Program-made: the position numbers and the translations under genes
Shown here: in pieces, positions 16,362-26,257 of the stretch
Layout of the letters: the number at the start of each line of letters is the position of its first letter
Position numbering within the stretch: position 1 is the stretch's first letter
The notes under the pieces: generated by a model
Seen by the model: the letters and a program-made list of their open reading frames with translations, nothing else
Told to the model about the DNA's origin: nothing
Database searches by the model: none
NCBI GenBank assembly: GCA_019163375.1
Contig: JAFLKK010000004.1
Coordinates: 558,001-622,000 of the forward strand
Source: Paludibacter sp.
Lineage (GTDB): Bacteria; Bacteroidota; Bacteroidia; Bacteroidales; Paludibacteraceae
Direction of reading: 5' to 3'
Length of the DNA stretch: 64,000 nt

Positions 16362-17429
16362 ATGAGCACAAGTAATTTATTTTCGCCCCTGACTATTCGT
16401 AGTCTGACACTTAAAAACAGAATCGCATTATCTCCCATGCAACAATATTGCGCCGTAGATGGCAAACCCACCAATTGGCATATGGTACATCTGGGCAGTC
16501 GCGCTATAGGCGGTGCCGGATTAATCATTACCGAATGTACGGCTGTTTCGCCCGAAGGAATGAACACACTCGCTGATGTAGGGTTGTGGAATGCCGAACA
16601 GGTAGAAGCGTGGAAACCCATCGTGCAGTTTGTACAGGAACAAGGTTCGGCTATTGCCGTACAGCTTTGGCATTCGGGCGGGAAGGGGAGTCATACGCAC
16701 CCCAACGAAGGTTTTAAACCGTTGACCGTAGAAAATGGTGGTTGGATAACAAAGAGCTCCTCAGCAACTGTGATGAGCGGTGTTGTTCCGGAAGAATTAT
16801 CAGTTGAAGAGATTCAACAGATTAAGACTGACTTTGTAGAAGCCGCTAAACGGGCGGTAGAAGCCGGCTTCGACACCATAGAATTGCATGCCGGTCATGG
16901 TTATTTGTTTCATCAGTTCTATTCGGCGGTTATCAATCACAGAACCGATGAATACGGTGGCAATTTCGAAAACAGAATCCGGTTCTTGATCGAAACTGTT
17001 CAGGCAGTGCGGGAAGTGATCCCTGAAACAATGCCTTTGCTTGTCCGAATTTCGGCTGTCGACTATCTGGATACACCGGAAGCGTGGACCATGGAAGACA
17101 GTCTGAAACTGTCCGGTATACTTGCTGAAAACGGGGTGGATTTTATTACGGCTTCGGGTGGTGGATTTGCGCATGTCGATAAATCGTTGGTTCACCCCGG
17201 CTACCAACTTCCGTTTGCAACTGCCATCAAAGGGCAAACAGGTATCCTGACCGGAACTGTAGGAATGATAACCAATGCGGAACAGGCCAACCAAATTATT
17301 GTCGATGGGGAAGCAGATGTAGTCGTTGTAGCCCGGGAGTATTTGCGCAATCCACATTTTGCTATAAATGCCGCACACGAATTGAATCTGGAAACTGACA
17401 TCCCCTGGCAATACAAAAGGGGCTATTAA
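16362..17429 (+). CDS. NADH:flavin oxidoreductase, Old Yellow Enzyme family (YqjM-like)
   Basis: 355 aa TIM-barrel FMN enzyme that reduces activated C=C bonds with NAD(P)H. Visible signatures are LKNRIALSPMQQYCA at the flavin edge, the substrate-binding ELHAGHGYLFHQF (His pair), NHRTDEYGGNFENRIRF, and the phosphate-binding C-terminal part GTVGMITNAEQANQI. The length and NxENRxRF motif suit the YqjM subgroup. Its physiological substrate is unknown. It is probably co-transcribed with the small membrane protein upstream and controlled by the AraC regulator. Confidence 0.92.
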   Translation: MSTSNLFSPLTIRSLTLKNRIALSPMQQYCAVDGKPTNWHMVHLGSRAIGGAGLIITECTAVSPEGMNTLADVGLWNAEQVEAWKPIVQFVQEQGSAIAVQLWHSGGKGSHTHPNEGFKPLTVENGGWITKSSSATVMSGVVPEELSVEEIQQIKTDFVEAAKRAVEAGFDTIELHAGHGYLFHQFYSAVINHRTDEYGGNFENRIRFLIETVQAVREVIPETMPLLVRISAVDYLDTPEAWTMEDSLKLSGILAENGVDFITASGGGFAHVDKSLVHPGYQLPFATAIKGQTGILTGTVGMITNAEQANQIIVDGEADVVVVAREYLRNPHFAINAAHELNLETDIPWQYKRGY

Positions 17430-17994
17430 ACCCAATTGAACCTGTATCAAGAAATTCTCATTCAGCGCAGCAGTATTCCAATGCTCCATTCGTTTTAGTG
17501 AGAGATACTATTTGACATTGTGTTTTAAGAAAATAAAATACAATTCAATAATGTGGGAACTCCTGTTATTGTATTCAAAACGGCTTATTTCGAGCCTTTT
17601 CTGCAGCCTTCAATCGACGCTGAATAGATTTTTAGGGGCGATAGTATCCTTCTAATGTAGGCTTTTTCTAAAGTAGGTTTAAAATAAATGACTTATATGC
17701 AAATTTTCGTTGCGTATTGTGAAGGGGTATGCCTTATAAAAAAGACGGTATTCTTTGGATGTTGCAGAAATGTAACACGCGGATAAATTTCTGTTACTAA
17801 TTCACGCTGTGATGTAACGAGTGTGTAACAAAATGGTATGTGGGCATCGTGCTGATATTTTAATAAATAGTATGTTTGTAGTGACGAGGAAACCAATGTT
17901 TAACAACTAAATTTTTATTTTGTATGAAAACGTAATAAACGTTAAGCAATTATTAGTCAAACGTATTATAAACAATTTATTAAATGATCAAATC
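17430..17994. other. Intergenic region and promoter zone upstream of susC
   Basis: Contains a weak hairpin GGCT/AGCC with TTTT near 17582 that may end the reductase transcript, and a TATGTTTG box (exact TAnnTTTG) at 17871-17878, 117 bp before the chosen susC start. No credible gene is seen. The long leader could hold regulatory structure, but I see no obvious stem. Confidence 0.5.
17871..17878 (+). promoter_or_regulatory. -7 promoter box (TATGTTTG) for the xylan locus
   Basis: Exact match to TAnnTTTG, with a leader of about 110 nt to susC. No TTG box at normal spacing, consistent with a promoter that needs an activator encoded elsewhere. Confidence 0.4.
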
Positions 17995-20900
17995 ATGAAA
18001 ATCACGAAAACTATTAGGCTGATTTGCCTATTATTCTTTCTAGTTCCGATGGCTGCATTTGCACAGTCGGTTTCCGTAAAAGGAATTGTAAATGACGCAA
18101 AGGGAGAGCCCCTCATCGGTGTTAATGTAATAGAGGTTGGATCCAGTGTTGGAACCATAACTGACATTAATGGATCTTTCACATTGAAAGTATCTCCAAC
18201 AGCTAAATTGAAAGTTTCCTATTTAGGATACCAAACTGCCATGGTAGAAGTAGGTGGAAAAACGAATCTGAATGTAGTACTACAGGATGACAACAAATTA
18301 TTAGAAGAAGTAGTAGTAGTTGGTTATGGAACGCAACGAAAAGAAGCGGTGACCGGTTCTGTGGTATCAATGAAAGGAGACATTATGCGCGAAGTGCCAT
18401 CTGCAAATTTATCGCAAGCTTTACAAGGACGTATAGCTGGGGTGGAAATGTCACAAACTTCTTCTAAACCGGGTGCCGAAATGCAAATTCGTATTCGCGG
18501 TACGCGTTCGCTTACTGCCAGTAACGACCCACTGGTTGTACTTGATGGTATACCTTTTGCAGGAAATATTAGTGATATTAACCCAAGTGAAATCAAGAGT
18601 ATAGACATTTTGAAAGATGCCTCGGCAACTGCTATTTATGGATCGCGTGGTGCTAACGGTGTACTCTTAGTAACAACTAATAGAGGACAAAGCGGTCAGC
18701 AAGCCAAAGTAACCTATAATGGCTACTATGGTGTAAGCCAGGTTTTTTCTAAAATAGATATGATGAATGGCGATGAGTTTGCAGCAATGAGGGCTTATGC
18801 TAATATGGCTGCTTACAAAACGAACACAGCCGATGAAGTTGCAGGAACAAACACCGATTGGCAAGACTTGTTTTATAAAACAGGTGCTGTTCAAAATCAC
18901 GATGTAGGTGTTTCAGGCGGAACAGAACACGGTGCTTATACTTTTGGACTGGGCTATTACAAAAATCAAGGTATAGTACCTTTGGAAGGATATCGTCGTC
19001 TTTCGTTGCGCGGTAGCCTTGATCAGGAAATTGGTAAGCTTTTCCGTGTCGGTTTCACAACAAATAGTAACTATAATATAACCGAATCAGCTAGTTCGGG
19101 AGGTTTATATCAGGTATTATCGAGTGATCCACTTCTTAATCCTTATAATACTGATGGCTCTTGGAAAAGAACCGTAGATATGCCGGCAGATAAAGGTAAT
19201 TGGGTATATACCAGAGATATTGTGGAAGCAAATAAAGACCGTATGCTTAGTCAAACTAAGGGCTTCGGGTCTTATAATACGGCTTATGGCGAGGTGAAAA
19301 TTCCAGGTGTTGAAGGTTTGAAATATCGTGTTAATCTAGGATTGAACTTTCGTACATCAACCGGAGGTAGCTATACTGGACAAGGAATAAATAGCGCTTC
19401 AGAAACTAATCCTTCGTCGGCTTCCGTTAGTAATTCTCTGACTACCAACTGGGCAATTGAGAATTTGGTTAACTATGACCGCACCTTTGCCGAAAAACAT
19501 CAAATAAATGCTGTAGCAATGTATTCGGCCGAAGAAACTATGTATAATCGTTCACGGATGACTGCAAAAGGTGTTGCCGAGAATTTTCAATGGTATAATT
19601 TGGGTATGACTGATGGCGAAAGATCTATTCTTCCTGGAGATCAAGCATATGAAAAGAGCGGCTTGCAGTCATATATGGGGCGTGTAATGTATTCGTACGA
19701 TAGTCGTTATATGATTTCGGCTACTGTTCGTTCCGATGGTTCTTCAAGATTGGCGCCGGGACATAAATGGCATACTTATCCAGCTATATCTGCAGGTTGG
19801 AATGTAAAGAAAGAGAAATTTATGGAGAATGTAAATTGGCTTGACAATCTAAAGTTGAGAGTAGGTTATGGAGAAACCTCCAATCAGGCTGTTGCTCCTT
19901 ATGCTACGCTGGGTGGATTGAGTACCCGACCTTATAACTTCGGAGATGCGAGTGCTAATTTTACAACAGGTACTTATGTTAGTACGCTGCCAAACCCAAC
20001 ATTGGGATGGGAGTTTTCTAAAACATGGAACTATGGTCTTGATTTCAGCTTACTAAAGAACCGTCTGTCCGGTACATTAGAATACTATGTAACCAACACC
20101 GAAGATCTTTTGTTGAGTGTAGCTCTTCCTCAAACATCGGGTGTCGGAAGTTACATGGCAAATGTAGGAGCAACTCAAAACAAGGGTTTTGAATTTTCGC
20201 TCAACGGAACTATATTGGACAACCTTAATGGTTGGACTTGGACTGCTGGCGTCAACTTCTACACGAACAAAAATAAAATTGTAGCTCTTGCTTCAAGGAA
20301 TCTTAGAGACGAAGGTAACGCGTGGTTTGTAGGTTACTCCAGTAATGTAATTTATGCAGCCAAAAAAATTGGATTATGGCAAGAAGGTGATCCCTATATG
20401 GATATTCTTGAACCGGGCGGTAATGTGGGTATGATTAAGGTAGAATATCTCGGCGATTATTACAAAGAAGGGGACGTTATACCGACAGGCAGAAAAGTAG
20501 GAGACCCTGTAAGAGCGATGGATGGAGGTGGTAAAGACCGCCAAATTATTGAAGTTGATCCCGATTTTCAAGGTGGTTTCAATACCACTGTAGGATACAA
20601 AGGATTCGATCTTACTGTGATTGGTGCTTTTAAGAGCGGAGGTACGTTAGTTAGTTCGCTTTACTCTGGTAACGGCTACCTGAATATGTTGTCTGGTCGT
20701 AGAGGACAAGTTGATGTTGATTATTGGACACCGGAAAATACAGGTGCTACTTACCCAAAACCAGGAGGAATTATGAGCGGGGATAATCCGAAATACGCTA
20801 ATACATTGGCTCTCTTTGATGCTTCGTATTTGAAAGTGCGTACCATTACCTTAGGGTATAATTTTAATAAAGGATTAGTTAAAAGTCTTGGCGTCCAAAA

Positions 20901-21102
20901 TTTGCGGGTTTATGCCACTGTTCAAAATCCATTTGTATTGTTTGCGCCTTACACCAACGAAACAGGTATGGATCCCGAAACTAACTCCTACGGCGATGAA
21001 AATATGGCTTCAGGAGGTTTAGTCAGCAGACGTATCCTGACAGTTGGAACCAACTCTCCATCTACCCGTAACTACTTGTTAGGTGTTAGTTTGACTTTTT
21101 GA
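17995..21102 (+). CDS. SusC/RagA family TonB-linked outer membrane protein
   Basis: 1035 aa from the ATG at 17995, chosen because it begins the signal peptide (MKITKTIRLICLLFFLVPMA, cleaved after FAQ). A carboxypeptidase-regulatory-like beta-sandwich follows (VKGIVNDAKGEPLIGVNVIE). Next come the TonB box region EEVVVVGYGTQRKEAVTGSV and the plug (VVLDGIPFAG, SIDILKDASATAIYGSRGAN). The rest is the 22-strand barrel. It imports oligosaccharides across the outer membrane with TonB energy, working with the SusD lipoprotein next door. Its neighbours point to glucuronoxylan fragments as cargo. Confidence 0.95.
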   Translation: MKITKTIRLICLLFFLVPMAAFAQSVSVKGIVNDAKGEPLIGVNVIEVGSSVGTITDINGSFTLKVSPTAKLKVSYLGYQTAMVEVGGKTNLNVVLQDDNKLLEEVVVVGYGTQRKEAVTGSVVSMKGDIMREVPSANLSQALQGRIAGVEMSQTSSKPGAEMQIRIRGTRSLTASNDPLVVLDGIPFAGNISDINPSEIKSIDILKDASATAIYGSRGANGVLLVTTNRGQSGQQAKVTYNGYYGVSQVFSKIDMMNGDEFAAMRAYANMAAYKTNTADEVAGTNTDWQDLFYKTGAVQNHDVGVSGGTEHGAYTFGLGYYKNQGIVPLEGYRRLSLRGSLDQEIGKLFRVGFTTNSNYNITESASSGGLYQVLSSDPLLNPYNTDGSWKRTVDMPADKGNWVYTRDIVEANKDRMLSQTKGFGSYNTAYGEVKIPGVEGLKYRVNLGLNFRTSTGGSYTGQGINSASETNPSSASVSNSLTTNWAIENLVNYDRTFAEKHQINAVAMYSAEETMYNRSRMTAKGVAENFQWYNLGMTDGERSILPGDQAYEKSGLQSYMGRVMYSYDSRYMISATVRSDGSSRLAPGHKWHTYPAISAGWNVKKEKFMENVNWLDNLKLRVGYGETSNQAVAPYATLGGLSTRPYNFGDASANFTTGTYVSTLPNPTLGWEFSKTWNYGLDFSLLKNRLSGTLEYYVTNTEDLLLSVALPQTSGVGSYMANVGATQNKGFEFSLNGTILDNLNGWTWTAGVNFYTNKNKIVALASRNLRDEGNAWFVGYSSNVIYAAKKIGLWQEGDPYMDILEPGGNVGMIKVEYLGDYYKEGDVIPTGRKVGDPVRAMDGGGKDRQIIEVDPDFQGGFNTTVGYKGFDLTVIGAFKSGGTLVSSLYSGNGYLNMLSGRRGQVDVDYWTPENTGATYPKPGGIMSGDNPKYANTLALFDASYLKVRTITLGYNFNKGLVKSLGVQNLRVYATVQNPFVLFAPYTNETGMDPETNSYGDENMASGGLVSRRILTVGTNSPSTRNYLLGVSLTF

Positions 21103-21121
21103 TAACTTATAAATTAATATA

Positions 21122-23092
21122 ATGATGAAAAAGATAAATATTAAAGTTATGATGGGAGCAGCGTTTATGTTGTTTCTGTCCGCATGTAGCAGTATCTTGG
21201 AAGAACAGCCACGCGCTACTTATGAACCAGGTTTTTTTACAACAAAGGAAGGCGTTCAGAGCGGGTTGACCTCTATGTATGCTCACTTGCGTTACATTTA
21301 TGGACAAGGATATTACTATAACATTACCCTTACCGGTACTGATGAATACACTTGGGCAAATAGCGCCGATGGAAACTTTAAAGATGCTGATATGACCAGT
21401 GGTGGAACTATGACACCATCAACTTCTCGAGCCGATGTGGTTTGGAATAATGCATTCCCAAACATCAACACCGCAAGTGGTGTAATCGAAAATGCAGAAG
21501 CTGTAGGTTTGGTTCCGTCCTTAATTGCCGAAGCAAGATTCTTCCGTGCATTCGATTATTTTCAGTTAGTTCAAACCTTCGGTGGAGTTCCGCTTGATTT
21601 GGGTGGAGGCATTCTCAAATTTAATAAATCTACAATAAGAACATCAGTGCGTAATACGGTGCCTGAAGTTTATACGATTGGTATATTTCCGGACTTGAAA
21701 CAAGCTATCACCGACTTGCCTGATGCACCTCGTATTGTAGGAGCTGCTACAAAAACGGTTGCTCGTCTTTATTTGGCTAAGGCTTATCTGACTTATGCAT
21801 GGTGGTTACAAAATCCTAACAATGTTCCAACCTATCCGGCTTCACCTCGTACAGATCCCGATGGACATGATGCAAAATGGTATTTTCAACAAGCTTATGA
21901 TATATCTATTGAAGCAATTGTCAATCCAGGAACTTTTGGCTTACAATCAACTTATTACAAAGTTCACTTAGCACAAAATGACCGCAACAACGAAATCTTG
22001 TTGTTTGCTGACCATACCAATGCAAGCGAACAATATAATGGTGGAATTAGTTTCTCGTACGGAAACGGTGAAGCCCCGGATAATTTTGCATGTTGGATGG
22101 TTACGCCACAAATGGAGAATTTAAGAAGTGCAAAAAAAGCAGATGGAACAGATGTTACAGGTTCTGTATTGCGTGAAGCTATACAATGGGGTGGTCGTCC
22201 CTGGACACGTATGGCTCCCACACAAGGTGTTTTTACAAAAACTTTTGCTGACAAAACCAATGATTCGCGTTTTGACGGTACTTTTACATCTGTTTATCGC
22301 AGCAACTGGAATAAACAAGCAAGTACTGCATCAATTACTACTATGTATAATGCCAACAAGTTACCGGTAGGTGTTGGTGATGCCATACTGTCTTTCTTAC
22401 CGGATGAAACATTGGCTGGTTCTATTAACTATACAACTGGTAAAAGCAACATTGGTGCTGGTGAAATTCCGGGAAGAGCTGATTATGTTATTTCTCCACG
22501 GGGTATAAATCGACAATATTTTCCTGGTCTTTGGAAAATTGGAACCTATCGTACAGATAACGGCACAGGACTAGGAACTCCTAATGGTAGTACTTGTCGT
22601 CCATTTGATATCGCCAAATTCTCAGAACTATTCTTCGTAGCTGCTGAAGCCGCTGTAATGGGTGCCAATACTAAGGCTGTAACAGGAACCTATGCTAATG
22701 ATGGAACTGCAAGAGGATTAGTGAATGTAATACGTGCAAGAGCAGGTAAATGGAGCTATAGCAATGCTGAAAATAAAGTGAAAGTAGAAGACCACAGTGC
22801 TGAAATGATTGCAGCAACTCCGGCTACGATAGATGTCAATTATATCTTGGCTGAACGTTCTCGCGAGTTTTTTGGCGAAGGCTATCGTTGGTTCGACTTG
22901 GTTCGCACTCAAAAATGGGAAGAAATTGCCGGTACGTACGAAATTGCTGATACTGGTACTCATACTCCCAAGACATTTACCCGTGTTATCAACAAAGCGG
23001 TTCATTACCTGCGTCCAATTCCTCAAGCGCAAATTGATAGGTTGGATATGACTACTGAAGAAAAAGCAGCTTATCAGAATCCCGGATATTAA
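21122..23092 (+). CDS. SusD/RagB family glycan-binding lipoprotein
   Basis: 656 aa. A lipoprotein signal with LFLSACSS places it on the outer surface. The SusD fold is recognisable from AEARFFRAFDYFQLVQTFGG, typical of the TPR core, and from the C-terminal LAERSREFFGEGYRWFDLVR and HYLRPIPQAQIDRL. It forms the lid of the SusC pore and binds the oligosaccharide. The gene starts 19 bp after susC, in the same operon. Two ATG codons in tandem (21122 and 21125) can serve as start. Confidence 0.95.
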   Translation: MMKKINIKVMMGAAFMLFLSACSSILEEQPRATYEPGFFTTKEGVQSGLTSMYAHLRYIYGQGYYYNITLTGTDEYTWANSADGNFKDADMTSGGTMTPSTSRADVVWNNAFPNINTASGVIENAEAVGLVPSLIAEARFFRAFDYFQLVQTFGGVPLDLGGGILKFNKSTIRTSVRNTVPEVYTIGIFPDLKQAITDLPDAPRIVGAATKTVARLYLAKAYLTYAWWLQNPNNVPTYPASPRTDPDGHDAKWYFQQAYDISIEAIVNPGTFGLQSTYYKVHLAQNDRNNEILLFADHTNASEQYNGGISFSYGNGEAPDNFACWMVTPQMENLRSAKKADGTDVTGSVLREAIQWGGRPWTRMAPTQGVFTKTFADKTNDSRFDGTFTSVYRSNWNKQASTASITTMYNANKLPVGVGDAILSFLPDETLAGSINYTTGKSNIGAGEIPGRADYVISPRGINRQYFPGLWKIGTYRTDNGTGLGTPNGSTCRPFDIAKFSELFFVAAEAAVMGANTKAVTGTYANDGTARGLVNVIRARAGKWSYSNAENKVKVEDHSAEMIAATPATIDVNYILAERSREFFGEGYRWFDLVRTQKWEEIAGTYEIADTGTHTPKTFTRVINKAVHYLRPIPQAQIDRLDMTTEEKAAYQNPGY

Positions 23093-23118
23093 TTATAGAT
23101 AAAAAGTAACAATAATAT

Positions 23119-23158
23119 GGCTGGTTGGGAATCAAATAATAGAGAGTCCCAATCAGCC
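23119..23158 (+). terminator. Hairpin after susD (weak or partial terminator)
   Basis: GGCTGGTTGGGA pairs with TCCCAATCAGCC with a 16-nt loop. No T-run follows, so it may serve to stabilise the susCD message or reduce read-through into the glycosidase genes rather than stop transcription. Confidence 0.45.
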
Positions 23159-23499
23159 ATACTCATTACATCAGGGAGTGTAAATAAAGGCTGAATGTCG
23201 TCAATATTTAATATAAATTCGGTTGCGAAAATATTGAATTTAATCATCTGTTGATATTAAATATTTTTTGTAATTTTAGGCGCCTTTAAAAAACAAATGC
23301 AGAAGTTAGACTTTCGACCGTTGAAACCAATTCTTTTTACGGTTGAAAGTTTTTGATTTCAATAGAAATGGATTTATAGTGAGCTGGTTGACCGGCAACC
23401 GGCGTTGTGCTTGTTCCTCGCCCGACCGTTTGTAAAAGGAATGATTGTCTTGCCGTTAATGAGGAACTTTATAGGATTAAAAAATCAAATATATTACCC
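23159..23499. other. Spacer between susD and the GH3 gene
   Basis: About 340 bp without a credible gene. It has AT-rich stretches and a short inverted pair, TTTCGACCGTTGAAACC and GGTTGAAAGT near 23310-23350. No clear TAnnTTTG box was found, so the downstream genes may depend on read-through. Confidence 0.4.
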
Positions 23500-26148
23500 A
23501 TGAGAAAATTTATAGTGTTGAGCAGCTTTTTGTTCATCGTATCCATGTTGTCTTTTTCACAAAAACAACAGGCACAATTACCTTATCAAAAAACGGAGTT
23601 GAGTTTTGAACAACGTACGGAGGATTTACTTTCGCGTCTCACCTTACAGGAAAAAGTGGATTTGATGCGATACGATTCGCCGGCCATTCCGCGGATGGGA
23701 ATTCCTGCATATAACTGGTGGAATGAGTGCTTGCATGGCGTTGCACGATCAGGTCTGGCCACCGTTTTTCCTCAGGCTATTGGTATGGCTGCCATGTGGG
23801 ACGGAAACGAAATGTCATCTATTGCTAATGCTATCTCCGACGAAGCGCGTGCAAAATATCATGACTATATATCCCGCGATAAACGTGGAATTTATCAGGG
23901 GCTGACGTATTGGACACCTAATATCAATATATTTCGCGATCCACGTTGGGGTAGGGGAATGGAGACTTATGGCGAAGATCCTTATCTGACAGGTGAATTG
24001 GCTGTGCCTTTTGTAAAAGGGTTGCAGGGAGATGATCCGAAGTATTTTAAACTGGTTGCCACAGCTAAACACTTTGCAGTACATAGTGGTCCCGAATCTA
24101 CACGTCACTCGGCCGACATTTGGCCAACCGATCGCGATATGGCCGAAACCTATACTCCGCATTTCAAAAAAGTAGTAAAGGACGCTCAGGTTTATTCTGT
24201 TATGTGCGCGTATCAGCGACTTAAAGGTGCACCCTGTTGTGGTAATAAGTTTTTAGAAAGTATGCTGCGCGATAAATGGGGATTTAAAGGCTATATTGTT
24301 TCCGATTGCTGGGCAGTAGTCGATTTTTTTGATAAAAAAGCTCACCACGTGGTAAATACACGCGAAGAGGCTGCTGCGATGGCCGTAAAAGCAGGCACGG
24401 ATTTAAACTGTGGTAGTAGTTATCCGGCTTTGGTAAAAGCCGTTAAGAAAGGATTGATTACCGAAGCTGAACTAAACGTGTCGGTGCGACGTGTGATTAT
24501 GGCACGCATGAAATTAGGGATGTTTGATCCGGATGAAAATGTAAAATTTGCTCAAATCCCCTTTTCGGTGGTGGATAGCAAGGAGCATCAGGAATTGGCA
24601 CTGGATGCCGCACGTAAATCGTTAGTGTTGCTCAAAAATGCCAATAATCTATTGCCCCTAAGTAAAAATCTGAAAAAAGTAGCTGTTATCGGACCTAATG
24701 CCGACGACCTGGAAGTTTTACTTGCCAATTACAACGGTTATCCTTCCAGTCCGAAAACACCACTCGCCGGAATCCGCGAAAAACTACCCAATTCGGAAGT
24801 CGTTTTTGCCCAAGGGTGCGAGCTCGCTGCAAAATTACCATATTTTCAGGCTGTTCCGTCCAATGTTCTGTATACCGATGAAAGTATGACGCAACATGGA
24901 TTGAAAGCCAATTATTTCGATAATCCAAATTGGAAGGGAAAGCCAAAACACAGCCGTGTGGATGCAAATGTAGATTTTATATGGCGCACGACAGCTCCTT
25001 TTGCTGATATGAAATACGATGCATTTTCTGCAAACTGGAGTGGTGTGTTGGTACCCACCATCAGTGGAGAATATGCTCTTGGCGCCGAAGGTCTTTCCGG
25101 ATTTAATTTATATATCGACGGTAAACTGGTGACCAAATGGAAAGATGTTCATCACCCACGCAAAATGTACGAATTGTTCAATCTGGTTGCCGGCAAAAAA
25201 TATAAAATTAGACTTGAATATCTTCAACACAATACCGATTACTCGATCATGCGTTTGTTGTGGAGTATGCCGAAACCCAACCTGAAGCAAGAAGCTGTGG
25301 AGCTGGCAAAATCTTCGGATGCAGTTATTTTGTGTATGGGTTTGAGTCCGCTGTTGGAAGGTGAGGAGATGAAAGTGAAGGTTGATGGTTTCTCGGGTGG
25401 CGACCGCCTGGACATTCAACTGCCGGCTACGCAAAGCGAATTGATTAAAGAGATATACAAACTGGGTAAGCCTACCGTGTTGGTATTGCTCAATGGTAGT
25501 GCCCTGGCTTTCAACTGGGAAGCGGAATATGTTCCGGCCATTCTCGAAGCGTGGTATCCGGGTCAGGCCGGCGGAACTGCTATTGCCGATGTGCTTTTTG
25601 GTGATTACAATCCTTCGGGTCGTTTGCCTCTGACATTTTATAAATCAATCGATCAAATTCCTGCTTTCGACGATTATAATATGACGGGGAAAACCTATCG
25701 CTACTTTAAAAAGGATCCATTGTACGAATTTGGTTACGGATTAAGTTATTCAACCTTCGAATATGAAACGATACAGGCACCTGCCGAAATTAAAGCCGGA
25801 GAAACGCTTGAATTGACTGTTAATGTAAAGAATACAAGCAATGTGGATGGTGATGAAATTGTTCAACTTTATGTTTCATTGCCCGATTCGAAATTCCCTG
25901 TTCCTATTCGTTCTTTGCAAGGCTTCAATCGCATTCATTTAAAAGCAGGTGAAACCAAACCGGTGCGCTTTAGTATTACTCCGGATAAGATGGCTGCTTT
26001 CGATGATAATAGCGTAGCTCAGGTGCGTGCCGGTAGAGTGCTGGTGTCGGTAGGTGGAAAACAACCCGATAATGCGTCTATCGAAAATAAGAAAGTAGCT
26101 AGCAAAACGATTCAGGTTACCGGCGATACCTTTAATGTACCGGAATAA
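23500..26148 (+). CDS. Glycoside hydrolase family 3 protein with PA14 domain (beta-xylosidase/beta-glucosidase)
   Basis: 882 aa from the ATG at 23500, which starts a signal peptide (MRKFIVLSSFLFIVSMLSFS). The GH3 N-domain shows ETYGEDPYLTGEL, ATAKHFAVHSGPE and the nucleophile Asp in GYIVSDCWAVVDFF. The alpha/beta sandwich follows (AARKSLVLLKNANNLLPL, KKVAVIGPNADD). It is split by a PA14 domain at about residues 465-600 (GLKANYFDNPNWKGK, TISGEYALGAEGLSGFNLYI). The C-terminus is the fibronectin-III-like domain. It removes terminal sugars from the outside end of oligosaccharides; xylose is most likely given the GH67 neighbour. Confidence 0.93.
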   Translation: MRKFIVLSSFLFIVSMLSFSQKQQAQLPYQKTELSFEQRTEDLLSRLTLQEKVDLMRYDSPAIPRMGIPAYNWWNECLHGVARSGLATVFPQAIGMAAMWDGNEMSSIANAISDEARAKYHDYISRDKRGIYQGLTYWTPNINIFRDPRWGRGMETYGEDPYLTGELAVPFVKGLQGDDPKYFKLVATAKHFAVHSGPESTRHSADIWPTDRDMAETYTPHFKKVVKDAQVYSVMCAYQRLKGAPCCGNKFLESMLRDKWGFKGYIVSDCWAVVDFFDKKAHHVVNTREEAAAMAVKAGTDLNCGSSYPALVKAVKKGLITEAELNVSVRRVIMARMKLGMFDPDENVKFAQIPFSVVDSKEHQELALDAARKSLVLLKNANNLLPLSKNLKKVAVIGPNADDLEVLLANYNGYPSSPKTPLAGIREKLPNSEVVFAQGCELAAKLPYFQAVPSNVLYTDESMTQHGLKANYFDNPNWKGKPKHSRVDANVDFIWRTTAPFADMKYDAFSANWSGVLVPTISGEYALGAEGLSGFNLYIDGKLVTKWKDVHHPRKMYELFNLVAGKKYKIRLEYLQHNTDYSIMRLLWSMPKPNLKQEAVELAKSSDAVILCMGLSPLLEGEEMKVKVDGFSGGDRLDIQLPATQSELIKEIYKLGKPTVLVLLNGSALAFNWEAEYVPAILEAWYPGQAGGTAIADVLFGDYNPSGRLPLTFYKSIDQIPAFDDYNMTGKTYRYFKKDPLYEFGYGLSYSTFEYETIQAPAEIKAGETLELTVNVKNTSNVDGDEIVQLYVSLPDSKFPVPIRSLQGFNRIHLKAGETKPVRFSITPDKMAAFDDNSVAQVRAGRVLVSVGGKQPDNASIENKKVASKTIQVTGDTFNVPE

Positions 26149-26257
26149 AATAATCCTTTCGAAGTGCAAAAGGTGGCTTGCTTTTTGTGCTTCGATGCGT
26201 TATTTGAATGTCATAAACGTTTTTTTGTTTAAAAGAAATTTGTCCAATTGCCCAATA

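Noticed and set aside
17920-17994. Longer start for the SusC gene
   Set aside because: The extra 25 residues would bury the signal peptide that begins at the ATG at 17995.
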